From Mucilaginibacter_A sp964236465 (GTDB lineage Bacteria; Bacteroidota; Bacteroidia; Sphingobacteriales; Sphingobacteriaceae), in contig CAXSBZ010000008.1 in the NCBI GenBank assembly GCA_964236465.1, positions 1-64,000 of the forward strand: DNA of 64,000 nucleotides, in the 5' to 3' direction. The position numbers and the translations under genes were made by a program. Below, piece by piece: positions 53,988 through 62,281 of this stretch; within the stretch, counting starts at the first letter, position 1; the number at the start of each line of letters is the position of its first letter. The notes beneath the pieces were generated by a model. It ran no database searches. It saw only the letters and a program-made list of their open reading frames with translations, and was not told where the DNA came from.

Positions 53988-54935
53988 TCAAGGCAAAAGT
54001 GCAATTGCTTCTTTAATGTTTTTTTCTACCCTTTCTGTTGTATTTTCACTTTTTGTTTTTTCAAAAGAGGTACTGGTAATATGCTCATATAATTCAATAT
54101 ACCTTTCTGAAATGGAAGAAACAATTGCATTGGTCATCTCCGGAACCTGCTGTCCTTCCTTTCCTGCAAAGTTATTATCAAGCAACCACTGTCGCACAAA
54201 TTCTTTTGAAAGCTGTTTTTGCGGTTCGTTTCTTTCCTGACGGTCTTGATATCCTTGCTTGTAGAAATAACGAGAAGAATCGGGTGTATGGATTTCATCT
54301 ATCAAGAATATTTTTCCGTCTGCTTTGCCAAACTCATATTTGGTATCTACCAGGATCAAACCATTTTCTGCCGCTATATTTGTGCCGCGCTGAAAAAGGG
54401 CTTGTGTATATTTTTCCAGTTGCTCATAATCTTGTTCTGAAACAATCCCCTGCGCCAAAATTTCTTCCCTGGAAATATCCTCATCATGCCCGATAGCTGC
54501 TTTTGTAGTTGGCGTAATGATCGGTTTCGGCAATAGGTCATTTTCTTTTAAACCATCCGGCAGGCTTACACCACAGATGCTTCTTTTACCGGCTAAATAT
54601 TCGCGCCAGGCATGGCCGGCCAAATAGCCGCGGATCACCATTTCTACTTTAAAAGGATCGCAAATTTTACCGATCGTAACGCAGGGATCAGGAACGCAAA
54701 TAACCCAGTTTGGAATAATATCGTCCGTTGCTTTTAAAAATCCTGCTGCTATCTGGTTCAGCACCTGGCCTTTATACGGAATTGCTTCCGGCAGCACCAC
54801 ATCAAAAGCAGAAATACGGTCTGTAGCCACCATCACCAGATATTTATTATTGATGGTATAAACATCCCGCACTTTTCCTCTGTAAAAATTTGTCTGACCG
54901 GAAAAATGGAAGTTCGTTTCTTTAATTGCGTCCAT
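53988..54935 (-). CDS. purC: Phosphoribosylaminoimidazole-succinocarboxamide synthase
   Basis: 315 residues, the long SAICAR synthase form. Motifs: FYRGKVRDVYTINNKYLVMV, ATDRISAFDVVLPEAIPYKG, VEMVIRGYLAGHAWREYLAG, and LVDTKYEFG. It adds aspartate to CAIR in purine synthesis. A dispersed-motif copy (54576-54592) encodes GKRSI in the loop before CGVSLPDG, a position where homologues vary. No other pur genes adjoin. Confidence 0.95.
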   Translation of the reverse strand: MDAIKETNFHFSGQTNFYRGKVRDVYTINNKYLVMVATDRISAFDVVLPEAIPYKGQVLNQIAAGFLKATDDIIPNWVICVPDPCVTIGKICDPFKVEMVIRGYLAGHAWREYLAGKRSICGVSLPDGLKENDLLPKPIITPTTKAAIGHDEDISREEILAQGIVSEQDYEQLEKYTQALFQRGTNIAAENGLILVDTKYEFGKADGKIFLIDEIHTPDSSRYFYKQGYQDRQERNEPQKQLSKEFVRQWLLDNNFAGKEGQQVPEMTNAIVSSISERYIELYEHITSTSFEKTKSENTTERVEKNIKEAIALLP

Positions 54936-54990
54936 GACTTATTAATATCAAGTATATTAGTATTCAGCTTGAAAACTCTTGATACTGATA

Positions 54991-55168
54991 GCTTGTTTAA
55001 AAATTTGTTCAACTTGTTTTCGATACTTCTTTCATCACCTAAAAAATGGTAAGCTTTTGGTTTTGAGTTTTATTTAGATTGATGCCAACACCAATTTTTA
55101 TAGGGTAAAAGAAGCATTGGCATCAATCCTAAGCGTATCAAAAGACCTTGAACAAATTTAAACAGGCT
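54991..55168. repeat. Inverted-repeat intergenic element between purC and phoH
   Basis: GCTTGTTTAAAAATTTGTTC (54991-55010, extending AA) is inverted at 55149-55168 (TTGAACAAATTTAAACAGGC). Between them lie a variant motif (GATACTTCTTTCATCACC, 55022-55039), a motif copy (55103-55120) and a hairpin GATGCCAA/TTGGCATC around the latter. The whole resembles a small non-coding MITE-like or REP-like unit; no target duplication was verified. Confidence 0.5.
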
Positions 55169-55178
55169 CTTAGATTTC

Positions 55179-56141
55179 TTATTGAATATCTCCGTAAGCT
55201 TCCAAAATGCGCCTTACCAATTTGTGCCTAACTACGTCATCACCAGTAAGATATATAATATCAATACCTTTTATATCAGGCAAAATTCTTAAAGCCAGGT
55301 GCAAACCCGATTGTTGTTTTTTGGGCAGATCAATTTGCGTTACGTCGCCTGTCACAATAAACTTTGCCGTTGGTCCCATCCGCGTCAAAAACATTTTCAG
55401 CTGCATATCTGTCGTATTTTGTGCTTCATCCAGGATCACAAAACAATTGTCTAACGTGCGGCCGCGCATAAAAGCAAGTGGCGCAATCTCAATTGTACGG
55501 TTTTCCAAATATGCTTTTAAACGTTCTGCCGGAATCATATCATCCAGCGCATCATACAAAGGCCGTAAATAAGGATCAATCTTTTCTTTCAGATCGCCTG
55601 GCAAAAACCCCAGGTTTTCTCCCGCTTCCACTGCCGGGCGCGTTAAAATAATCCTTTTGATTTCTTTGTTTTTTAAAGCTCGAACCGCCAGTGCAACAGC
55701 TGTATAAGTTTTACCCGTACCAGCCGGTCCGATAGCAAACACAATATCGTTTTTAGTGATGCTGGTAACCATCCGTTGCTGATTTGCTGTGCGTGCCTTG
55801 ATCATCAAACCATTATTACCAAACACAATTACCTCGCCTGCGCCTGGTTTTTCCTGTCCGTTTACTTCTGCTGGCACCGGCAGCAAGCCTTTTGTGCCAA
55901 CAATGCGTTCTACATCAATCAGGTTTAGTTTTTGAAATTTTTCTACGTGCTCAACCAGCTGGTTCAGCTTTTCCTCGAAATTCTTGATCTCCGTTTCATC
56001 TCCAAGCACCTTTACATCGCTGCCGCGGGCAACGATTTTTAGCTTTGGAAATTGTTTTTTTATGATCTCAAAATGGTCATTGTTAGATCCCCACAACACG
56101 GCCGGGTTAATGGCATCAATCGTTAATTTTAATTCGTTCAA
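55179..56141 (-). CDS. phoH: PhoH family ATPase
   Basis: 320 residues. An N-terminal KH-like region precedes a P-loop ATPase core: Walker A GPAGTGKTYTAVALAVRAL, GENLGFLPGDLKEKIDPYLR, and Walker B FVILDEAQNTTDMQLKMFLT, with KFIVTGDVTQIDLP. PhoH proteins are helicase-like RNA-associated ATPases, commonly next to ybeY, which is not seen here. Divergent from the SAM hydrolase gene. Confidence 0.95.
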   Translation of the reverse strand: MNELKLTIDAINPAVLWGSNNDHFEIIKKQFPKLKIVARGSDVKVLGDETEIKNFEEKLNQLVEHVEKFQKLNLIDVERIVGTKGLLPVPAEVNGQEKPGAGEVIVFGNNGLMIKARTANQQRMVTSITKNDIVFAIGPAGTGKTYTAVALAVRALKNKEIKRIILTRPAVEAGENLGFLPGDLKEKIDPYLRPLYDALDDMIPAERLKAYLENRTIEIAPLAFMRGRTLDNCFVILDEAQNTTDMQLKMFLTRMGPTAKFIVTGDVTQIDLPKKQQSGLHLALRILPDIKGIDIIYLTGDDVVRHKLVRRILEAYGDIQ

Positions 56142-56242
56142 ACTTAAGAATTTTTAGTTGTCATTTTTTATGCTTAAAAATTTAATATTTGCAGCAGTTT
56201 ATAGCTATCCACAAGATTAGTAATAAATATTTAAAAAAATTA

Positions 56243-57019
56243 ATGGCAATTATAACTTTAACTACAGATCTGGGCGATAAGGATATCTATCAGGCTGCCC
56301 TCAAAGGTAGTATTTTAAAGCTATTGCCTGATGTGAATATCGTTGATATAACCCATTCTATATCAGTATTTAATGTTCCTCAAGCTGCCTTTATTCTTAA
56401 AAATAGCTATCATTATTTCCCGGCAGAAACAGTTCATCTGATCGGCATCGATACAGTTTACAACGATCAAACGCGCTATCTGGCCATTAGTTATCACAAT
56501 CATTATTTTGTTGGTGCGGATAACGGCATCTTTTCTCTGATTTTTGATCATATTCCGGACGAGATGGTGGAGATCACGATTTTGCAAGACCTTAAATTCC
56601 TGCATTTCCCACTGGCTGATATTTTTGTAAAAGCGGCCTGCCATCTCGCCGAAAAAGGAAAACTGACGGATATTGGTATTCCGCTGATCCGGTTGGAAAA
56701 AAAGATGACGCTGCAACCCGTTGTAGATCAAAATATAGTAAAAGGCAGCGTAATTTATATTGATTCTTTCCAAAATGTGATCACCAACATCACCAAAGAA
56801 CTTTTTACCGAAGTACAGAACGGAAGGCAGTTTGTGCTTTATTTCAAACGAAATGAATCCATCAATAAGCTGAGCTGGCATTACAATGAAGTACCCGAAG
56901 GCGAAAAACTATGTCTTTTCGGCATTAGCGATCATTTGGAAATTGCAATCAACAAAGGCAACGCCAGCGGTTTGCTTGGGTTGAATGTAGGTGATATTGT
57001 TCGGATTGAGTTTTTGTAG
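56243..57019 (+). CDS. SAM hydroxide adenosyltransferase (DUF62)
   Basis: 258 residues from the ATG at 56243 (MAIITLTTDLGDKDIYQAAL); an upstream in-frame ATG at 56189 is not needed. The N-terminal TTDLGxxDxY with KGSILK and the VDITHSISVFNVPQAAF segment identify the family that hydrolyses S-adenosylmethionine to adenosine and methionine. Later ADNGIFSLIF and IDSFQNVITNI complete the trimer active site. Physiological role in Bacteroidota is unclear. Confidence 0.92.
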   Translation: MAIITLTTDLGDKDIYQAALKGSILKLLPDVNIVDITHSISVFNVPQAAFILKNSYHYFPAETVHLIGIDTVYNDQTRYLAISYHNHYFVGADNGIFSLIFDHIPDEMVEITILQDLKFLHFPLADIFVKAACHLAEKGKLTDIGIPLIRLEKKMTLQPVVDQNIVKGSVIYIDSFQNVITNITKELFTEVQNGRQFVLYFKRNESINKLSWHYNEVPEGEKLCLFGISDHLEIAINKGNASGLLGLNVGDIVRIEFL

Positions 57020-57101
57020 CAAGAAGCTTTGAGGCATTAGTTTTCAGGTATCAGTCATGAACTATTATCTATCAACATCATCTAAAAATGCTTCTTTTAT
57101 C

Positions 57102-57617
57102 ATGCAAAAACTGATACTATTTTTATGCCTGTTTTTTCTCGGTACAAACTCTTTCGCGCAGCAAACAGATTCCTTAGCTTATCAGCTCCAGCGTGAAAAA
57201 GTAAATAATTTACTGGCTAAAAGAAGCATCACTTTTAACCAATATTTTCAAAGCCTGGATTTGCATACTGGCATTTTTGGTTTGCAAACCAAGAAAGATA
57301 TCCGCCGCTCCAACGAGATTTTGATGGATATTGTAAAAACTGACAATGCTGTTTTTAAGGAGCTAAAAGTGCTGCTGGACTATCGGACAACTGTGCAAAC
57401 GGAAGTGCTCGGCAAATCGCAGGAATCTGAAAACCGGAATACTTCTTTTATCAACACCATAAATAAACTGCGTAATCAAACCGAGAAAATGACCGCTGAA
57501 ACCAACGAAAGCAGCAAACAAGCGGAACATTTTAAAAACTGGCTAATTGCTGCAACCGGCCTGATTTTGATTTTGCTTGCGGCAATCATCAGGCTTACGT
57601 CAACTAAAGCGCGCTGA
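57102..57617 (+). CDS. Hypothetical periplasmic coiled-coil protein with C-terminal anchor
   Basis: 171 residues from the ATG at 57102 (MQKLILFLCLFFLGTNSFAQ), chosen because a signal peptide starts there; the frame opens earlier at 57057. The mature part is helical with coiled-coil character (IRRSNEILMDIVKTDNAVFK), and residues 145-163 are hydrophobic (WLIAATGLILILLAAII). No family recognised. A motif copy covers the start region (57088-57104) and others lie inside (57213-57230, 57439-57452). It precedes an ABC exporter by 60 bases. Confidence 0.8.
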   Translation: MQKLILFLCLFFLGTNSFAQQTDSLAYQLQREKVNNLLAKRSITFNQYFQSLDLHTGIFGLQTKKDIRRSNEILMDIVKTDNAVFKELKVLLDYRTTVQTEVLGKSQESENRNTSFINTINKLRNQTEKMTAETNESSKQAEHFKNWLIAATGLILILLAAIIRLTSTKAR

Positions 57618-57677
57618 ATTGCCAAAGCCAAAGAATTTTGATAAACTCGTTGCTTATACAAATTCCAACACAAAATA

Positions 57678-59501
57678 ATGGCCAGAGCGCGATTAAATAG
57701 CGGCAGCACGCAGGAAGAAGATTTGCCAAAAGCAAAACTGAACCGCGAAAACCTGCATAAAATAGCAAAACTTTTAGTTTACATCAAACCATATCGGGGC
57801 AAGTTTTTTGCCGCGCTGGTTTTTCTTTTTTTAACCAGCCTGACCGGCTTGGCTTTTCCCTCCTTTTTGGGTGCGCTGATTGATGCGGCGCAAGGCAAAC
57901 AACGATACGCTTTTTTGCCGCCAACGGTCAATGCCATTGGTTCACTGGCCTTTGTTGTGTTGCTTTTTCAGGCGGCCGTTTCTTATTTTCGGGTGGTTTG
58001 GTTTGTACAAGTTGCCGAAAATGCGCTGGCTGATATCCGGCGCGACACGTATTTTAGGTTGATTACCTTACCCATGAACTTTTTTTCCAACCGAAGAGTT
58101 GGCGAATTAAACAGCCGAATTTCTGCCGATCTTTCCCAAATTCAGGATGCCATCACCACCACGCTGGCCGAAATGATCCGGCAGTTGGTTTTGATGATCG
58201 GTGGAATTATATTATTGACGATCTTCTCCGTCAAACTTACATTTACTTTACTGCTGATTTTGCCGGTTTTGATTGTGGTAGCCGTTTTTTTCGGAAGGTT
58301 TATCCGCAAAATTTCCCGTGAGGCGCAGGATAAATTGGCCGAATCCAATACGATTGTGGAAGAAACTTTGCAGGGAATATCCAATGTAAAAGCCTTTGTA
58401 AACGAAGCATTTGAAGCCGGAAGATATGAGAAAAAAATCCGTGAAGTGGCCGGGATTGCGGTGCGAGGAGCTAAATTTCGCGGGCTGTTCGCTTCATTCA
58501 TTGTTTTTTGTTTGTTTGGGGCGATTGTAGCCGTCATCTGGTACGGTTCGGTTTTGGTTTCCCGCGGAGAAATGTCTGTCGGCAATCTAACCACTTTCAT
58601 TCTGTATTCCATTTTTGTGGGCGCTGCGATGGGCAGCTTCCCCGAATTGTATGCCGGATTGCAAAAAGCAGTTGGTGCGAGCGAACGTGTGCTGGAAATC
58701 CTGGTTGAAAAAGGCGAAGCTATTTCTATCAAAATTGCAGATAACAACATTAAACAAACGATCACCGGAAACCTGGAATTTGACCAAGTTATTTTTGCGT
58801 ATCCCTCCCGCATCGAAATTACTGTGCTAAAAGAAGTATCGTTCAGCGCACAGTCTGGCGAAAAGATTGCCATTGTTGGCCCAAGCGGTGCCGGAAAATC
58901 AACGATTGCCGGTCTGATTTTGCAGTTTTATCATCCGCAAAACGGCACAATTTTGTTTGATGGAAAACCGGCTTCTTCTTATTCATTAACAGATATTCGG
59001 AACCAGGTGGCCATTGTGCCGCAGGATGTATTACTTTTTGGCGGAACGATCCGCGAAAATATTGCTTACGGAAAACTGGATTCCACCGAAACAGAAATTA
59101 TTAAAGCTGCCGAACGTGCCAATGCCGATCAATTTATTAAATCTTTTCCGGAAGGTTATGATACGATTGTGGGCGAGCGCGGCGTAAAACTTTCCGGCGG
59201 ACAACGCCAGCGGATTGCCATTGCCAGAGCTTTACTCAAAAATCCATCGATCCTGATTTTAGATGAAGCAACCTCTTCATTGGATTCAGAATCAGAACGT
59301 TTGGTGCAGGAAGCTTTAGAAGAACTGATGAAAAACCGAACTTCCATCATCATCGCGCATCGTTTGTCAACCATCCGCGAAGCCGATAAAATTATTGTTT
59401 TAGAAAAAGGAAAAGTGAAAGAAAGCGGTACGCACAACGAACTGATTGCACATGAAGGCGGTCTTTATCGCTATCTTAGCGGCTTGCAATTTGAGGTTTA
59501 G
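57678..59501 (+). CDS. ABC exporter, fused membrane and ATPase (MsbA-like half transporter)
   Basis: 607 residues. A six-helix type-I exporter domain (about 35-340) is followed by the nucleotide-binding domain: Walker A GPSGAGKST, Q-loop VAIVPQDVLLFGG, signature LSGGQRQR, Walker B ILILDEATSSLD, H-loop IIAHRLSTI. It works as a dimer. Homologues export lipids, peptides or drugs; the substrate is not deducible. A motif copy at 58825-58840 encodes VLKEVSF. Confidence 0.94.
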   Translation: MARARLNSGSTQEEDLPKAKLNRENLHKIAKLLVYIKPYRGKFFAALVFLFLTSLTGLAFPSFLGALIDAAQGKQRYAFLPPTVNAIGSLAFVVLLFQAAVSYFRVVWFVQVAENALADIRRDTYFRLITLPMNFFSNRRVGELNSRISADLSQIQDAITTTLAEMIRQLVLMIGGIILLTIFSVKLTFTLLLILPVLIVVAVFFGRFIRKISREAQDKLAESNTIVEETLQGISNVKAFVNEAFEAGRYEKKIREVAGIAVRGAKFRGLFASFIVFCLFGAIVAVIWYGSVLVSRGEMSVGNLTTFILYSIFVGAAMGSFPELYAGLQKAVGASERVLEILVEKGEAISIKIADNNIKQTITGNLEFDQVIFAYPSRIEITVLKEVSFSAQSGEKIAIVGPSGAGKSTIAGLILQFYHPQNGTILFDGKPASSYSLTDIRNQVAIVPQDVLLFGGTIRENIAYGKLDSTETEIIKAAERANADQFIKSFPEGYDTIVGERGVKLSGGQRQRIAIARALLKNPSILILDEATSSLDSESERLVQEALEELMKNRTSIIIAHRLSTIREADKIIVLEKGKVKESGTHNELIAHEGGLYRYLSGLQFEV

Positions 59502-59520
59502 CCAAAACTTAAAGTTCTGG

Positions 59521-59537
59521 CGATGCTTCTTTTATCC
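59521..59537 (-). repeat. Dispersed motif upstream of the beta-CASP exonuclease
   Basis: CGATGCTTCTTTTATCC in the 75-base gap between the ABC exporter and the exonuclease. Confidence 0.7.
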
Positions 59538-59576
59538 TATAAAAATTAGCGTAACGATTACGCAGAAAGATATTAA

Positions 59577-60980
59577 ATGAAATTAACGATTTGGGGTGCT
59601 GCCGAACAAGTAACGGGCAGTATGCACCTGCTGACAACAGAAGATAATTATAAAATACTGATAGACTGTGGTTTGGATTACGAGCGGGATCACAGCGTAC
59701 AACTAAATGAAGACTTTCCCTTCAATCCCGGCGAAATTGATCTGGTGATTTTGACCCATGCGCACATTGACCATTCCGGCAATTTGCCCACGCTGGTGCG
59801 GATGGGTTTTGCCGGACAGATTTTGTGCACGCCGCCAACAGCCGAATTGGCTGAACTGTTGCTGATGGATTCGGTGAGTATTTTTATGAGTAAAGCCCAA
59901 AAAAGCCGGAAGCACCGCGGGCACAAACGACGCGATGGCAGCCGAAATTTTCAGCCTTTGTATCTGCATAAACACGTTTTAGATACGATTGACCGCTTTG
60001 TTACGATTGGTTTTAACCGGCCTTTCCGTATCAATGGTAGCGTGGAACTAACTTTTATACCAGCCGGGCATTTGCTTGGCGCTGCCTCAGCCATTTTAAA
60101 AATTCAGGAAAACGGAGAAGAAAAAACGATCACTTTTACGGGTGATATCGGCCGGAAAAACTATCCGACCTTGCCTGATCCGCAGGTTTTGCCACCCACA
60201 GATTTTCTGGTTTCTGAATCTACTTATGGTGGACGCAATCACTCCACAGGAAAAACTATTGAAGAGGTTTTGACTGAAACCATCGAAAAATGTTGTGTAA
60301 AAGAATCCGGCCGGTTAATTATTCCGGCATTCAGCATTGGCCGCACGCAAGCTTTGGTTTTTTCGCTGAATAAAATATTTTCAAAAGGTTTGCTGCCGCC
60401 GGTTCGGGTTTTTGTAGATAGCCCCATGGCGAACTCTTCTACCGGAATTTTTCGGAAACATCATCAGTTATTGAGCGAAGAAGCCCAGGAATTTTACCAC
60501 AGGTCTGGTGATGAATTTGAGTTTGATAATCTGACTTATGTTGAAAATCTGAAAGACAGCCGTCAGGTTTCCAATTATTTTGAACCTTGTATCATCATTT
60601 CTTCTGCCGGAATGCTGGAAGGCGGCCGCATCCAGGATCATCTTTTTTATAATATTCAAAATTATTACTGCACGATTTTATTCATCGGTTACTGTGCCAA
60701 AGGAACTTTAGGTTTTCGTTTGCTGCGCGGTGATCCAATTGTGCATATCAAAGACCGCGATCTTTCAGTTTATGCCACGATCAAACAAACCGATCTTTTC
60801 AGTGCGCATGGTGATCATCAGGATTTGGTGGATACAGTAAAATATAATGATCCGGCAAAACTAAAACAAGTTTTTCTCGTACACGGAGAAACAACGAGTA
60901 TGCAAGCTTTGGCAGACACTTTAACCGAAGATGGTTATGCAGTAACAGTTGCCCAAAAAGGAGTTGCCTATCAGTTGTAA
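59577..60980 (+). CDS. MBL-fold beta-CASP RNA exonuclease/endonuclease
   Basis: 467 residues of the CPSF/YSH1-like bacterial family. Metal motif THAHIDHSGNLPTLV, then HLLGAASA and FTGDIGRK. The beta-CASP insertion includes STYGGRNH, IPAFSIGRTQALV, DSPMANSSTGIF and IISSAGMLEGGR. The C-terminal RNA-specificity HGE segment is VFLVHGETTSMQAL. Probably an RNA-processing nuclease in the cytoplasm. Confidence 0.93.
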   Translation: MKLTIWGAAEQVTGSMHLLTTEDNYKILIDCGLDYERDHSVQLNEDFPFNPGEIDLVILTHAHIDHSGNLPTLVRMGFAGQILCTPPTAELAELLLMDSVSIFMSKAQKSRKHRGHKRRDGSRNFQPLYLHKHVLDTIDRFVTIGFNRPFRINGSVELTFIPAGHLLGAASAILKIQENGEEKTITFTGDIGRKNYPTLPDPQVLPPTDFLVSESTYGGRNHSTGKTIEEVLTETIEKCCVKESGRLIIPAFSIGRTQALVFSLNKIFSKGLLPPVRVFVDSPMANSSTGIFRKHHQLLSEEAQEFYHRSGDEFEFDNLTYVENLKDSRQVSNYFEPCIIISSAGMLEGGRIQDHLFYNIQNYYCTILFIGYCAKGTLGFRLLRGDPIVHIKDRDLSVYATIKQTDLFSAHGDHQDLVDTVKYNDPAKLKQVFLVHGETTSMQALADTLTEDGYAVTVAQKGVAYQL

Positions 60981-61010
60981 ATGCTTTTGTATTTACCAAA
61001 AAAACTGAAT

Positions 61011-61550
61011 ATGATCAAATCTTTAACTTTACGCAAGGCCGTTTTAACACCTGCGATGCTTCTTTTATGCGGTATTTTTTTGCAGTCCTGCACTGAGGAA
61101 ATGCCAATTTTGTCGCCAAATGATTTAATCGGCAAAACTTCAAACAGCAGCAGTATTGTAGTAAATGTAAATAAGTCCGTATTTACCTTAAACAACAAGG
61201 CTCCGGGTTATGCTTTTTTTGCTGTTGGAACGGTTGGAACCGGAAGCTCAAGTAATACGCAATATAACGTTAGCGGCAGCAACGGACTCCAAACAAATGG
61301 GATTGATTTTATAATAGATTTCGATTTAAATACAAGCAAAAAGTACGTACTTGTTGGTTCAAAACTAAATTTTAATGATAAAAGCTACACTACTGTTTAT
61401 AACGGAACTAAAAAGGCACAGTTAACTATCAATAAAATGGATACGATAGCCAACACGATAAATGGAAGCTATGCTTATTATTTGTATAATTCTGCATCCT
61501 CACCAACAGATTCAATTTATGTTAGCGGAACGTTTAACATTGTTAAATAA
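61011..61550 (+). CDS. Hypothetical lipoprotein
   Basis: 179 residues from the ATG at 61011 (MIKSLTLRKAVLTPAMLLLC). The signal peptide ends in lipobox FLQSC. The mature part is beta-rich with Ser/Asn/Thr-rich strands, ending DSIYVSGTFNIVK; it resembles DUF-type Bacteroidota surface lipoproteins but no family is recognised. A dispersed motif (61054-61072) encodes the AMLLLC core of the signal peptide. It starts 30 bases after the exonuclease stop and ends before a large palindromic terminator. Confidence 0.8.
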   Translation: MIKSLTLRKAVLTPAMLLLCGIFLQSCTEEMPILSPNDLIGKTSNSSSIVVNVNKSVFTLNNKAPGYAFFAVGTVGTGSSSNTQYNVSGSNGLQTNGIDFIIDFDLNTSKKYVLVGSKLNFNDKSYTTVYNGTKKAQLTINKMDTIANTINGSYAYYLYNSASSPTDSIYVSGTFNIVK

Positions 61551-61582
61551 GGAACTATCAGGATAATTCTAACTTAAACCTT

Positions 61583-61630
61583 CTTCAACAAAAAAGCTTC
61601 TAATTTAAATTAGAAGCTTTTTTGTTGAAG
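61583..61630. terminator. Perfect 48-base palindrome, bidirectional terminator
   Basis: The 24 bases at 61583-61606 are the exact reverse complement of 61607-61630. The arms start CTTCAACAAAAAAGCTTC. It lies between convergent genes, with A-rich and T-rich tracts in the arms suited to stopping transcription both ways. It is not made of the dispersed motif. Confidence 0.9.
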
Positions 61631-61647
61631 ATAAGTATGGAGGAAAT

Positions 61648-61938
61648 TCAATTTAAAACTTCTATTATTTTACCTTCACCAAGAATATGTTGCCCTTCAC
61701 CAAAAGTAAATTCTTTACCGTTTCCAAAATCTGAACCTAAATATTTTTTGTCTAAAAATGTAATTTCTACCTCTGCTTCTTCTCCCGGAACAAATTCCTT
61801 TTTATTAAGAAGTGAAATCTTTCCTGACTTTTTCATATTATCAACAAAATTAAACGAAGGCTTGTATCCATCTGTAAAAGGTGTTTTACGATAGGTGCTT
61901 CCTTTAAACAAACTGATTTTGGCCCTAACGTATAACAT
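61648..61938 (-). CDS. Stand-alone EF-Tu domain III-like protein
   Basis: 96 residues that follow the EF-Tu C-terminal barrel pattern: KTPFTDGYKPSFNFV matches HTPFFKGYRPQFYF of EF-Tu, SGKISLLNKKEFVPGEE matches TGTIELPEG...PGDN, and FTFGEGQHILGEGKIIEVL matches FAIREGGRTVGAGVV. The GTPase and domain II are absent. The ATG at 61938 lies 4 bases after the stop of a toxin-tip-like frame, suggesting co-expression. I infer a possible immunity or decoy protein; a free EF-Tu-like paralogue of other role is equally possible. Confidence 0.65.
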   Translation of the reverse strand: MLYVRAKISLFKGSTYRKTPFTDGYKPSFNFVDNMKKSGKISLLNKKEFVPGEEAEVEITFLDKKYLGSDFGNGKEFTFGEGQHILGEGKIIEVLN

Positions 61939-61942
61939 AAAC

Positions 61943-62281
61943 TTATAATTTTGGACTATAATTAATAGAAACTGATTTTAACAAATTTAAATATTCTTTT
62001 TCAATAAAAACAACCTTCATACCATCAGCTTCAAAACTCATTGACTTAACAAATATATGTTTTGGAACCTCAACTTGTATTAAAGTATTGTGTAAATTGT
62101 CGAATAAAAAATTGTTTTTTCCAAAAGTTGCTGCGTCTATAAGATTGACAGCGAACAATTTTCCAGTTTCATAAGATCCTAATTTATTACGTAAACCGTT
62201 AATTTTTATATCAACCAATTCTGCATCAGAAACAGCACGATATAAAAATTTGTAATTAGAAGATTTAATAATCGTTAAGCT
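61943..62281 (-). pseudogene. Polymorphic-toxin C-terminal-domain-like fragment lacking a clear start
   Basis: The frame is open from 62281 after an in-frame TAA and reads KSSNYKFLYRAVSDAELVDI, then SYETGKLFAVNLIDAATFG, KNNFLFDNLHNTLIQVEVP, FEADGMKVVFIEKEYL. This pattern resembles toxin tips at the C-termini of RHS-type Bacteroidota proteins. The similarity appears to start upstream of the first possible start codon (TTG at 62218), and no N-terminal delivery part exists, since serA begins right before it. Probably a displaced toxin cassette or 5'-truncated gene. Assignment is from memory and tentative. Confidence 0.5.
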
